Shown here: piece after piece, positions 21,818 to 33,340 of the stretch
Layout of the letters: every line of letters begins with the position of its first letter
How positions within the stretch are numbered: position 1 is the first letter of the stretch
Assembly: GCA_030248225.1 (NCBI GenBank)
Contig: JASANE010026648.1
Coordinates: forward strand, 1-64,000
DNA from: Trileptium ribeirensis
Lineage: Eukaryota > Nematoda > Enoplea > Enoplida > Thoracostomopsidae
Direction of reading: 5' to 3'
DNA: 64,000 nucleotides
Notes under the pieces: generated by a model
The model's input: only the letters and a program-made list of their open reading frames with translations
Database searches by the model: none
What the model was told of the DNA's origin: nothing
Position numbers and translations under genes: made by a program

Positions 21818-21917
21818 TTGGTCGGTTGAAAAGCTACAGGGGCGTCACGCGGCCGCCCTAAATTGGTGGAAGTCAGTTTAGTTACACTGTATGCATCCGC
21901 TAGGTTCATTAGTTCAT

Positions 21918-22679
21918 TTAGTTCCATTGGTCTCGGTTCCATTCCATTAGGTTTCCTGGCACTCCATTCCATCCGCTAGGTTCCATTAGGTTCTCAGTAT
22001 CCGCTAGGTCGTCAGCTTCACAATTAGGTTCTATTAAGTTCACTAGTTCCGCCGCAGGTTCTTCTGGTTCCGCTACACACATACAATTTTGAATAAGGCT
22101 AGGACTTTCGTCTCTATCGCCCTCGACCATTAAATGGGCTTCAGGTAAATTCGCGGGTTCACCAGGTTGTGCCGAGCCGGCGTTAGAGCCATTACCAGAC
22201 ACGCGGCCCCTATTAATCAGCCCCCGAAGTCCGAACGGCGTCTCTCTAGGTTCCATTCCATTGAGTTCATTAGGTACTCCATCCATTAGGTTCTTAGGTT
22301 CCACATCCATTAGTCCATTAGGTTTCATCCGATATGCAGCCGCCTGAGATGGGTTACACGTGCCAGCGTTTGGGTCATTGCTAGACACGGATGCCCTATT
22401 AATCGGCCACCGAAGTCCCAACGGCCATCTCCCATATTTCTCACTCGGTATATCAGGTACATTAGGTTCCTCTGGTTCCTTAGGTTCTTCAAGTCCTCCT
22501 CCCCTTTCACTCCACTGCTCGGTATCTCGGTAGTCTTCATCTCCTCGTGCTGATTTACTATCGGTATATACACATAAATTGGTTGGCCAACCATTATTCA
22601 CAGAGTCTCGGGTCGCCAGGGGTTGGAAACAACAAAGCCGAGCGCCGTGTGGTTTCGGGATTACTTTGTGTTTTGTCAT
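21918..22679 (-). CDS. Acidic repeat-rich ORF between gag and pol, copy 2
   Basis: 253 codons, almost identical to 12126-12887, with substitutions such as Ser for Arg near residue 42. Same lack of any recognised domain, and again no aspartic-protease motif. Confidence 0.5.
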   Translation of the reverse strand: MTKHKVIPKPHGARLCCFQPLATRDSVNNGWPTNLCVYTDSKSARGDEDYRDTEQWSERGGGLEEPKEPEEPNVPDIPSEKYGRWPLGLRWPINRASVSSNDPNAGTCNPSQAAAYRMKPNGLMDVEPKNLMDGVPNELNGMEPRETPFGLRGLINRGRVSGNGSNAGSAQPGEPANLPEAHLMVEGDRDESPSLIQNCMCVAEPEEPAAELVNLIEPNCEADDLADTENLMEPSGWNGVPGNLMEWNRDQWN

Positions 22680-22733
22680 GTCTGAATTCTCAAGTTATGT
22701 TAAATTCTCAATTACTGAATTCTGAATTCTCAA

Positions 22734-24644
22734 TTACTCAAGTGTCTTTTCCTCATGTGTCTGGTATGCTTCGTTGCCACTCCACGACCCGGTCGTTTGT
22801 GACCATTTTAGCGGTGTTTCCACACTTGCTTTCAGTGAGTTTACTTGGTATGAACCAGGTTCTGCTTCAAATTCGTCTTGGTATTCTCGTTCGACTTCGA
22901 AATTCGGGCTATTCTGTTCATGTGTTGCTTCATCTTCAGTGTCCATCATATTAACTTGTACTGAACGAGCGCCTAAACCAGCTCCTGCGTGTTCTTCCAG
23001 CGTGGACATTTCATGCCGCATGACATCTAAACGGTGTGCTAGCTCAGGATCTACGGCTTTGGTCACTGACATTACGCCTGCATTGCGACGGTAAACTCGC
23101 TCGTTCTTATTTACTGGTGCCTGCGCGGGTCTATTTCGAGGCGATGGTCCTAATTGGTTTGCATTATTCCAGCCGTTACTAGGCGTGCACGGACGAAACG
23201 GTGCTGCTGCCGCCGACAACTGTTGGGGTGGGCCAGCGTAGCGCCGATCGAGCGCCGGATTATACACATTATTTCGTTGGTTATACTCGTTTGTAGTGCG
23301 TCCGCGAGATCTGTTATAGTATTCGGTTTGACCGCCGTTTCGATATGCATTATAGGTAGCGGGCTCTGGGCGATAGTATCCTTGCTGCCCATAACCAGTG
23401 TATCCCCGTTGATTGGCCGTATTGTTCCAATCATTGCGTCGCGAGTATCGTCCTCCGCCTCTAGGTTCAACTACCCGATAGCGAGGGCGATTGTTGTACT
23501 GCGGTGGTGGCATATCATATTCGCTAGCGGTTGGCGGTGGTGCATTGTACATATAATTTGGCGCTGCTCTCGCGGCTAAGCGTGTATATTCATTTTGCAA
23601 TGGATCATAAACGTCCATTCGGAAATACGGGCATTCTCTAGCGAAATGCTTTAAGTAACCACAGCGGAAACACTGATTTCCTACTGGAGTAGCTGCTGGC
23701 ATTGCGGTGGCGCCTAACGACGGTGCTCCGTAATTCTGCATCATTGCATTTAGTTGGTGTTGTTCTGTGCGCTTATCTAGTAGATCAATAAGCCGAGCGA
23801 TAGTGGCGACGCTACCGGCTGCAGTGCGCTTATTCTCATCTAATGCCTCGCGGATCTGATACACTAGTTGTGTGTTTTCATTTCCTTATGATATGCAATT
23901 TACTGTCTTTAGACCGGCCGCTCTTGCGAACCGGTATTCCGATAACATCCTTTTGGGACGCTATAATGGCGTCTTCCTTATACTTAAGCTTGTCCATCAT
24001 ATGCTTGAAGGACGGGTAGGTCTTCCCTATTACGCCAGATTTTAATTCTTTTCTCAGTCCCTGTCGCAGAAAATTTTGTAGTAGCGCATCACGTTATTCG
24101 CCCTCGACCTCAGGGAATGCTTTGTCCACTAAGTTTTAAAGCTCAAGTCCGTACATAGCGACGGACTCCCGGTCCCCTTGTATGCGCATGCGTAACGTGA
24201 CTAGTTCGTCTTCGTCACGCTGCGAGGAAGAGTACATGAAACCCGTGTTGTAGCATAGTGCTTCGTACGTTTGTTTCTGGCAGTCCGGCAAACTATCGTA
24301 TATCTTTTAAGCGCCTCACCTTTTAATAGAGTCGGGAAACAGATGAGTTTCTGGTCTAATGTCCATCCATTCGCATCCGTCAAGTTGTCATAGGTGGCCA
24401 GCAAGGCTTCGAAGTTCTGGCCGTCAGCTACTGAAAACGGCGGAATGTCCCGTACTTATATTATTGGTGTTGTGGTGACTGTCCTCTCCGTGAGCTGCTG
24501 TCGGATTGCCACCAATGGGTCTCCGTTTACGGTGGGACCAGGTCCATTTGTACTACCAGCCGTAGTGGCTGTGCCACTTCCTATACTATTTTGTCCTGAC
24601 GTGCCGCTAGTCGGCGTTCTACTTGCGCTCGCTGGTACTGACAT
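22734..24644 (-). pseudogene. gag: gag, copy 2, with intact knuckle-tail frame
   Basis: The frame 23864-22734 (376 codons) is open here: C65, C68, H73 and C78 form the CCHC knuckle, then an Arg/Tyr/Asn/Gly-rich nucleic-acid-binding-like tail (about 110-235) and an acidic C-terminus. The N-terminal part (24644-24100) carries the same in-frame TAA codons and shifts as copy 1. So only the nucleocapsid half is better preserved here. Confidence 0.85.
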
Positions 24645-26423
24645 ATTTCTTTCCGACTTTATTGACAGTCCTTAATTGTTGTAAGTTGTGGGGCGTCCGT
24701 GGTCCAAGTCTGACAAGGGCACGGATGATAAATGTATAATCTGAAATATATGTGTTTGCTTTAGCGGCGGAATTACTACTGCTGAGCAAGCGATAAGTTC
24801 ACTACAATGCTCGTGTAGCTACTTCCTACAATATGTGACTGGTTGTGTGAACTTTTCGCTTCGCCGAGTTACCTTTACTGACCTAATTCAGGTGCCTCCA
24901 CCTATTCAAATCCAGCCAATCTACTCCACAAATCAACACCGAAAAATGGTACGCACCTGAGCGAAAAATATTTTTTTCTAACACTGGTTGGTTCCCACTG
25001 CAAAATTCTTTAGTTTCACTGTGACGTAGGGTTGTCCACTAAAATCCATACACTTGGTGAGATCTGATGTCAACCCAAAATCGGACACCATCGAGAATAT
25101 CTTTTCGTTAATAAAATCAATCCAGGATGCCTTACTTTCGATTTGGAGGTACGTGCATCATTACCAATAAACATCTATTAAGATATTTCCAACACCATAC
25201 CGATGGTATAAGTGTAAAAACAGAGGCTCAGAAAACAATCTGTTTTATAAAATAATACGAGTTAATGCTATTATGCTGAATATTGTTCCTTTGGTTTATC
25301 GACAATTGTTTGTACTCTACGACGATTCAGTCCTAGTTCCAGCAGATCTAGGCGTACGCGACGTGACTTGGTCCGTGGCAGATATCCGACTATCTCGTAT
25401 AGTCCTGATTCGCGACCGATGTCTACTGGGCAAATCGTTCAGCTCCAAATAGTTGATTACGTGTATTTGTAACGGCGCGCCAGTGACGAAATAATTAAGT
25501 AGTCCCAACGCCGACAAATGTTACTGGAGTAGGACGAATAGAGACTGTTCGAAACAATTACGTCTATAACGTCACAGTTATTACTACCAGGTCCGACTTG
25601 AAAAGTAACTGAGCGCTGCCAGCGAGTTAATGCCAATTACGAAACCGGAATCTCGACAGTCAATATCCTGATCGATATTGACGACAGGGCCAATAATAGT
25701 TGACTGGTAGATGGTGACAACAAGCTAGCCGATGAATATGTGTATATAACAGCGATATTATCTATTAACCGTCGAGTAATCGATGATCAATTCAACAATC
25801 ACGTAAAACAGTCATATATCTGAAATGAAGGCCCTGAGCCTTTCATTAGCAAACGTCGACACGAACAAGAACTAACGAGCCACTGCCAGACTGCACGCAT
25901 AATCCTCCCGTTCCACCACAAGCTTGTCCGCCGTTCGTACTTCAGAATTCTGAGCCCGTACAGTCCAGACAACTCAACACCTGAATGGTTAATACGAGCA
26001 GGAATGCTGTGTACTCGACAAAATTCTCGCTGTCAGCGGTTCTTGTATTTTTAGTTCTATAGGAGGCTCAAAAATGACGGTGTTGATGTCTGGAGAGCAC
26101 GAAATCGCATTGTTACAGCTCTGAATTGCACTTACAAACAATGGCCCCTTCCTTCACCTCGCTAGTTTCGACATAGCTCATAAATACCCTAGTTACAAAG
26201 TTATAACCCCTGCTAATCGCTGTCATCGATCATAAGGGTCTGGTTGTTCCGGACAATAGGCCGGGTGATGGCATGCGAGAGGTCCGACACCCATCAATTT
26301 GAAAGTTTGTTGGTCCCCAAAATCTCACCACCGCCGTATTTCTCATAGGCGTAGCCCCCACTAAAAATATGTACTAGGACCAGTTCTAGCCCTAAGGGAT
26401 CCCAGCTGCACCACCATTTTCCT
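24645..26423 (-). other. Long 5' leader of the retrotransposon, copy 2
   Basis: Near identical to 14852-16633. Nothing coding is recognised. The last ~25 bases before the LTR are the only place to expect a primer-binding site; in element orientation they include TGGTGGTGCAGCTGGGA about seven bases after the LTR end, which could pair with a tRNA ending CACCACCA, but copy 1 lacks the perfect form. Confidence 0.5.
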
Positions 26424-29400
26424 TGTGGTGCCCGGACAACCCCGGTTTCCACGACTCCCCGGTGAACTGCTAGCTGACCTAAGGGAATCGCTTATCTTAG
26501 CAGGCTGCCGGCAGGTTAACAACGGTGTTCGGGCTGGCCCCTATAACGACCCACGTAGTATGGAGGTCCCCCTGTGGCAGTGTCAACCCTTAAGCCTGCT
26601 CACAGGTAATAAGGCTGACCCGCCTTTCCCTCATTTCACTTAAGTCCTTAAGAAAGGTGCGTATTCCTATTTTTGATCTAGAATTATTACCGATTCCCTA
26701 ACTGGCAACGCCTCATCGGCTTGCAAGGCCACCCAAAGACTATTTTGTCTGTAGTTCCAGGTTTTCACATCCTCTGGTACTAAACTTCGCGCAACGCACA
26801 TTTATTCAGTATGATGGACACCTACCTAGCCTATAATAACCAGATAGATCGTATCGCTGAAGAAAGCATTTCACACACTAACACTTTATTGACAGACGGC
26901 AAAGTTACAGGTATTTTAGCGATGCGACCAAAATATCTACACACGAGATACAAGGGGTACCTCGCAGTGCACCCTATATGTATATACATATGAACATGGT
27001 GATGTGAATTCCATTAGTTGTGACACTACGATGGGAATCATGAAAAATCACTTCGGCGCCCCTACAATTTATGCCCCTTGGAACTCGCGATGTTCTCTAA
27101 CCAATATACCTATGCTCATTCCCTCGCCGACTACTTGTCGACTACGCTTGGAAAACACCCTAGGCCATCAATTGTTCAACGCACCCTTGTCGTCTGGCTC
27201 TCTCTCTTTGTTCCATGCTCGTTTCACGCGAGGGTCTTTTCACTGAGTCTGGATGTCAGCTGCGAATGTGAAGAATTGCTAGTTTATAATTGAAATATCT
27301 GCCTGCGCCAGGGTCAGATGGAAAACGCGGGTCTTTGTCAAAAGGGGACGGCGCTGCCGCGTCTCCCGAGCATTGGTAGCCTTTAAGATTTTGAATTTAT
27401 GATTTGGCATGGAAACAATTGCTTTAACGAGGACCCACCGTGTCTACATGGAGTGCGGGTCCGCGCCTATAAATTTTGTTCAAAAGAAGAACCAAATGCT
27501 TTGCATCCTCCTCAGGGCCGTAACTCATATAGGGGGTGCGGTTCCGAGTGATTTTGAGTAGATTAAAACCAAATGAACGTCGCAGCCGACTCCGTCCCAT
27601 TTCCTAATTTAGTAATTCACCCCTCCTAGTGGCTTTGATTTAAGCGGAGGTCCGCAGTCATTTGCAAGCACAAATACGGTGCGGACTGCCGCGTCCCTCA
27701 GCAAAATGCTTAGTTTGAAAACCAAAAGATAGCTGTGGTGATTTGCGTTTGAAACACTTCGGATACCCCTTGTTTGGTCATAACGATAAGTTTACCAAAA
27801 CCGTGAAAAGTGGGGGAGGATAACACACGAAAGGTCCTGATCCGTCACTCCCTATGGAGCAGTCGCACCGACCCAACGATACTTATTCCATTGTTAACAA
27901 TGTGTGACGGAGTGCTCTACCGTTCCTTCACGGCATGACACCCGTCCTTTTTGAGGCTAGTTGATTAACTTTTGACAGATAAAACAAGGCTCAGGGCAAG
28001 ATCTCGAGTTTCAAAGCTAGCGACAGGGGTTCCGTTCTTTATGCCTTTTTGAATATCTCTCAGCGTGCAAATGGCTATGTCCGTCTCGAGTGGGACTCTC
28101 ACTCTGTTTCCCCAATAATTGGATCTATAAGTCGTGTGACCTGGAGTTGTTCGTGTTGACTTTCCTATAACGTACACTCGACTCAAGCTACTAATTTGAA
28201 AGCATGGGTCATAAAAAGCTCCACTGTCTTTTGCAGGCCGTTTGAAAAAATGGGAATTGTTTTATAGTACCAATTTGCAGCTGTGCCTTAAACTGTTCGA
28301 TGCAAATTATTAAGGTCTCCTACCGTGTCTAAACGGCCTGGAAGACTGGTTTTGAAACGGCTTGACAGTGAACGGTTAAACGAAACGCTCAGGGACCAAG
28401 TGCTCGAGTTTTTTGACGGGGAGCCTGGCGCCGATCTGTACTTATGCTCAATAATCATCTGCCTTAGCGGCTGCCTCCAGGTCAACACACTTGTACTAGT
28501 TTTTTCTAAACATCTTACTGCAAAGCCTTACCCCTCCCGTGTCCCTATGTCCTTCCCCCTTCCCGTGTTTATCCTCGCCCCCCTATCCCCGTTCCTATTC
28601 ACATCACTAAAATTTTCGCCCCCCGGGTCTAAAGCTAAAAATGGCGACCCGGCCAGCGGGGAACCAGTCGAGACTTAGAAATTTGCGAACGATTTTAGCG
28701 TGAAATTTTCTTGATTTTGTTGGGGCTGCACTTATGGGAGCACGGAGCATCCGTTGGACGTACCCGAACCCGCAAGGGCAGCCCTTGCCAGCGCAATTTG
28801 AAAATGCAAAAGAAACCACCAGGTAGGCTCTGCACTGCATCTGCACAGTGACAGCCACTCCTGGGCGAGTTTAAAACCAAAAAGAAAGTGAAAACCCGGC
28901 AAAATCGTGCAGTTAAAACGTAACAACAAAGCGACAGCCGCCTAGAACAAAACTCGACGACTCTGCGGCTGCCGCGCTCGACTGGTCCCGACGCTGAGTC
29001 AGGCCATTTCTATTTATACCCCCAGCTGCCCCCCTTTTTGTCTCTAGCCCTTGTGTACCATAAAATCATCAAAGCTTGAAAGCGATGCAAATTTCATAAC
29101 TTCTAAACCTTCAAAGCGGTTCTCATACACATATATATATACATCAAATATATACCCCAAATAAACTTCAAATAACCGAGCTACAAAACCGACAACGACA
29201 CCAAAGCTAATGTAATAACAACTTCGCCCTTTTGGTCATCGACGTAGACGTGGGCCCTGGACAAACATATAAGCAGCCGCGTAAACAACAAAACCTCGCG
29301 CTGGTAGGCGCAATGTTTTCTGTAAGCAGCAATATACCAGCGCCTAGGGCGCTTATATTTTATCAGAAAATTTTTTGGTTATTTAGTTTTTAAGTTAACT

Positions 29401-30577
29401 AGGGAACGTAGGCTGCCGGGGGCGGGACCAGGTCCATGCTCTGGCTGGTCGCCTACCGATAAAAAGAAAATTTTGATTGTTACACTAATAGGTGGCCCGT
29501 TAGAGACCATTTTGTAAGCCAAAAACAGAGAATTTTGGGTGTCCCGGGAGGGTTATTTGGGCCCTGCTCGGGCCGGTAAAGTTAGATGGCCCCGGGTTCC
29601 GATGAAACAGTTAGGGTAAGACCCCATGGAGGTGTAGAGATTAAAAATTTGGGTAGTTTTGGTTATTTTGGTCAAGGTTTATGTCTTTGAAAATTGGGTA
29701 CTTAGGGACCCTTGTTAAGGGTCCCTAAGTATTGACTGTTGGAGAATAAGTTGACCCGATTTTGAAACGTGGGGAACCCTCTTGGTAACGTGATAAGTCT
29801 ACCTGGCCTTAAGTGTCAGAAACTATAAAATTTTGTTATTAAATAGACCATATAAAAATGACATTTTTAGATAAATTGTGTCGCTTTTCTTTCCCGTAAA
29901 TTTGATTGCTCACTTTACTCCTTGGTTCAGTGATCCTGCAACCGCATGCCAGGATGGGTCCCCGAAATCCGAACTGTGACAAAAGTCCCCATTAGAATTT
30001 CGCTTAAAATCCCGGACTCTGCCCCGACCCATCCGGACACGTGGTACTACACTCTTTCACGATACTCAATAAAATAAAATAAAATTCTTCTCTTTTATGC
30101 ACATATCAATTATCATTATTATCATTATATCAGTATCAGGTGTACGCACCGGGATCAACCTTAAGGCATCCGATCAATGAAAACGAAAGCAAAGTCGAAG
30201 AAGTCTTGACCCTTATCCCCGTTCCATCCGAGTGCGCAGCCTCTTCCCACAATACATTATTAATACAAGAACACTATCAAATTTAGTTAGGGCCGACCGG
30301 ATACCTGCAGATTAGTTCCTTATTTTGCTATATCCCATGCGAAAATAATCATGCTCGCGCATGCCAGGCAGGCGGAGCGTGATGATACAATAGGTTACAA
30401 TTGAGATAAAATTTTTATTTTATAACGACATTGAATATTATACAACATATTACCGGAATCACGCTCCACCGGTATCCGATCGCACGTCCCATGACGTTTG
30501 CCCTCTCTTTTAACCTTGACTTGAATATTTTTTCCCTAGACATCCTGTTAAAATCCTGGAAATCTCGGGCTGTTACA
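26424..30577 (-). repeat. Complete LTR (5' LTR in element orientation), about 4.15 kb
   Basis: In plus-strand terms it runs from TGTGGTGCCCGG to GGGCTGTTACA, so both ends are TGT...ACA inverted. The left edge is set by its repeat at 16634 and by the start of divergence between the two internal copies; the right edge by its repeat at 2556. No ORF of note. The site before the first divergence and after 30577 differ, as expected for element borders; the matching target duplication would be outside the window. Confidence 0.85.
29701..29729. repeat. Perfect 13-bp-arm palindrome in the right LTR
   Basis: CTTAGGGACCCTT, loop GTT, AAGGGTCCCTAAG. The left LTR at about 1665-1695 has only the right arm and a different sequence in place of the left arm, so the hairpin arose after the LTRs separated. 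Confidence 0.9.
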
Positions 30578-30999
30578 ATTTTATACAAACACAACTATTT
30601 TTGTGGCTACCGTTCTAAATACCGGAAATAAATGTTTGGTAACCGTACATTTTATTAACCATGTTTTTTACGCTCAGTCTCGTAAAATCTGAAGATTATA
30701 GATCAATGTAGATCAGATGCGAGAAGGTTCATCTGGGTGTCATTGAGCAATCATTGGATCATAATCTGATGCATCAAGAAATATTACATCCGAAAATTCG
30801 TCGGTTGGGCAACCCTCCGAATCTTAGCGGTGACCTTGTTATAACGCTGCGTAATGAAACCAATATTTTGCCCTAAAGAGATATTTTCGCGTTGCTCATG
30901 ACATGTTCAACGTTACGCACTGATTAATTGAAAGTTTGGATTTTCGATCACTTCACAAGCTGAACCGGGAAATTCACTCAAGACTCCTGAGCAGAAGCA
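30578..30999. other. Short flank between the LTR and the Ginger-like gene
   Basis: AT-rich, no open frame and no repeat recognised. It is the flank into which the big element inserted and may include the 3' end of the Ginger-like transposon. Confidence 0.4.
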
Positions 31000-32814
31000 C
31001 TAGTATAGGTGTTTTCTAGCTGCTTGCTGGTCGTAAATACGTCTCACAGGACATACTCCCATTGCCAGATCAACCATATAGGCGTTTGCAAAAACACCAC
31101 AATCACTTGACCCCTTCTGCCATAGCACAGGCATAATTGCTAATTGAATGTCGTCGTTTTCAATTAAATGCCAATAGACTCGACGCAATGCTTTTTTTAA
31201 ATCTTGTGATGTTGAATCGCAACGGATCGTAAATCTTCACATGCCCATCGCCAGATGTCGTAGTCAGCCAGTGATGCCCCCGACATGGTGAATCTGAATA
31301 AAAGTATCTTTGCTTGCATACCCAATATGTAGTGCTACCGTGTCGTTCAGTCCTTGGATGTTCGGATACTGACCACCTGCAATCGCTTGCGCGGCATTTA
31401 TATGTGTGTCGTTCAGCCATTTGCCTCCTAATAAGTCTTCTGCATCCCCATTCGTCAGATGAATGTCTTCAAAGCTTTTCCAGCAAGCTGTTTTGGCGGC
31501 GTTTGTTGAAAGTTTAGACACTTTCTGCAGCGGAGCTTCTGCTATGACCTCTGGTCTTTTGTGGAACTTTTTCACAATACTAGTGGAGTAAGCGGAGCTT
31601 AAAGTAGTGTTGTTGGCTAAGTTTTGCAGCCTAACACGATTTTTAGGCAGCACTTTTACCACACGATACGGACCGCGCCATGCCTGTTCTTGTTTTGAGC
31701 CTTTCCTGTTGTGTTCTCTAGCGTTGAACAATAGTACGTCATCGCCCTCCTGCACAACATTTTTTTTCGGCGTCGATCGTGCACTATTTTCATTTTGTCT
31801 TGTGCTTTACTGATATTCTCCATAGCTTCAGTTTCAAGGAACATTCTCGTCATAGAAGCCGATTTGAGAACTGTCTCCGCGTTATCAGCTTGATCCATAT
31901 TCGTGTTTTCGTCACAGCAAGTAAAATAGGCATCTCGTCCGTACATAAGCTCAAAAAGTTTCACCTTCGTTGCTGCCTGCGGTGCGCAGTGGTAACAAAA
32001 CAGAGCTCCTTCAAGTAGTTGTCCCAATTTTTCTGATTATCATCACCGATCATTTTCAAGAGAGTACGTTGCAACGTCTGGTTGTATCTCTCAACAAACC
32101 CTTGAGATCGGGGGTGGTAGCTTGAGGACGCCCTACGCTCTATCTTGTTTATGACGCACAGTTCGTCCAAGACCTTGTTCACGAACTCCCTTCCTTGATC
32201 GGAAGACACAACAGCTGGAAATGCTTTATCGAGGAAAATATCATGCAAAGCAGACGCTACCGTTAAGGCTGACTTGACCCAAAAGGAACGGCTTCTGGCC
32301 ATTTGGAGAGGAGATTCGCACCGACCAGTATATGTTTCCATTACCAGTACTTGTTTCCATTGAAAGATTCGGGCATTGACACCAAATCTATTTCAAGATT
32401 ATGCCATACTGATTTAACTGGTAACGGATGCAGCGGCGTATCGTTTTTCTGAAAGCCACGAGGATCAGTCTTCTGGCAGGTTTCACAGGACTGTATGTAA
32501 TAGCTGACGTCTCTGTTGATGTTGTCCCAAAAATAAGTCTCTTGAATGACTTCAGCAGTTCTGGTTCTCTCAAAATGTTCCCGGCTATCATGAAAATCCT
32601 TTACGATCCTCATCCGGTCCGATGGTTTTGCGAAAATCTTAGTCTTATTTTTCACTGTCACAGTCAGTTGATCTCCATTTACCTCAAATCTGGAACACCG
32701 TGACTTAAGTTTCCGCTTTAGCCCCTTAGCAGTCTTGTTGTCTAAGTGCTCCCAACTTTGGGGGTATTGATTTCTTATCAAATAATTGAATACATCATCA
32801 TACTCATTGTCCAT
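31000..32814 (-). pseudogene. Integrase-like transposase fused to a Ulp1/C48 cysteine protease, Ginger-like, decayed
   Basis: Successive minus frames 32814-32341, 32341-31961, 32027-31656, 31755-31264, 31420-31160 and 31188-31000 read as one protein with several frameshifts. The first frame has an H2C2 module (H75, H80, C110, C113) and the first core Asp (D143, LEIDLVS); the next has VVSSDQGREF and SQGFVERYNQ, the second Asp and the Glu. A GPY/F-like WRGPYRVVKVL follows, then Ulp1-type signs: WLNDTHINAAQ, GHHWLTT, IYDP, and QKGSSDCGVFA with Gln and Cys, so His-Asp-Gln-Cys are all present though in shifted frames. Integrase plus Ulp1 without RT upstream fits Ginger DNA transposons; a Gypsy-like relic is the alternative. 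Confidence 0.7.
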
Positions 32815-32904
32815 CGAGTATAATTATGTTTTGGTGAAGTTTACAGCTGAAAGGAAGGCATTAATATGTAACCTACACATTAATTAGAGTAGAAAATTAA
32901 TATC

Positions 32905-32995
32905 GGTGTCACGGTATGATTTTCCGGGAGGCAAATTTGACTGACCGAATTTTCCTCTTGGGGGGGGAAGAATCATACCGGAGTGACTTGATCAC
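32905..32995. repeat. Inverted repeat / hairpin upstream of the Ginger-like gene
   Basis: GGTGTCACGGTATGATTTTCC at the left pairs, with a few gaps, with the complement of GGAAGAATCATACCGGAGTGAC at the right, around a loop of about 40 bases. It may be a terminal remnant of the transposon or a separate small MITE. Confidence 0.6.
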
Positions 32996-33151
32996 CTTTC
33001 TAACAGGAAAATTATATTGTGTTCCTACCTTACTCACTATCGCTTGTCACAGATATTTTATTTCATGATTTGACAAATCCAAAGAATATTTATATATAGG
33101 CACACATATTCATTGCATACAACAATCACACTACCGCATCGATATATAATT

Positions 33152-33337
33152 ATGCGTCTTTTACATAGAAGTGCGTGCAATAACTGTACACCGTAGAGAC
33201 GTCGCGCGACGATTTCACACAAAACGGAGACAACAGCTTTCCATTGCACGCAAAACGATGACAACGGCTTTCCATTGCCCGCAAAATGCTAACGCTACGG
33301 TGTGCATTCGTGCACGCACTTCTGTGTGAAAAACGCA
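33152..33337. mobile_element. 186-bp MITE with TTA target duplication (PIF/Harbinger-like)
   Basis: Left end TGCGTCTTTTACATAGAAG and inverted right end TGCGTTTTTCACACAGAAG match over about 45 bases including GTGCGTGC and CACCGTAG. TTA flanks both ends (33149-33151 and 33338-33340), the 3-bp duplication usual for PIF/Harbinger. The interior has two tandem 31-bp units (ACAACRGCTTTCCATTGC type). No coding capacity. Confidence 0.75.
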
Positions 33338-33340
33338 TTA

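Larger units (their letters stand above)
19056..30577 (-). mobile_element. Ty3/Gypsy element, truncated second copy (integrase start to 5' LTR)
   Basis: This holds the 5' half of the same element: a complete LTR, leader, gag, spacer, RT-RNase H, linker and the first ~128 codons of integrase. From 19056 to about 26397 it differs from 9264-16606 at only about 20 positions by eye. Everything downstream of integrase codon ~128 is absent here. Confidence 0.9.
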
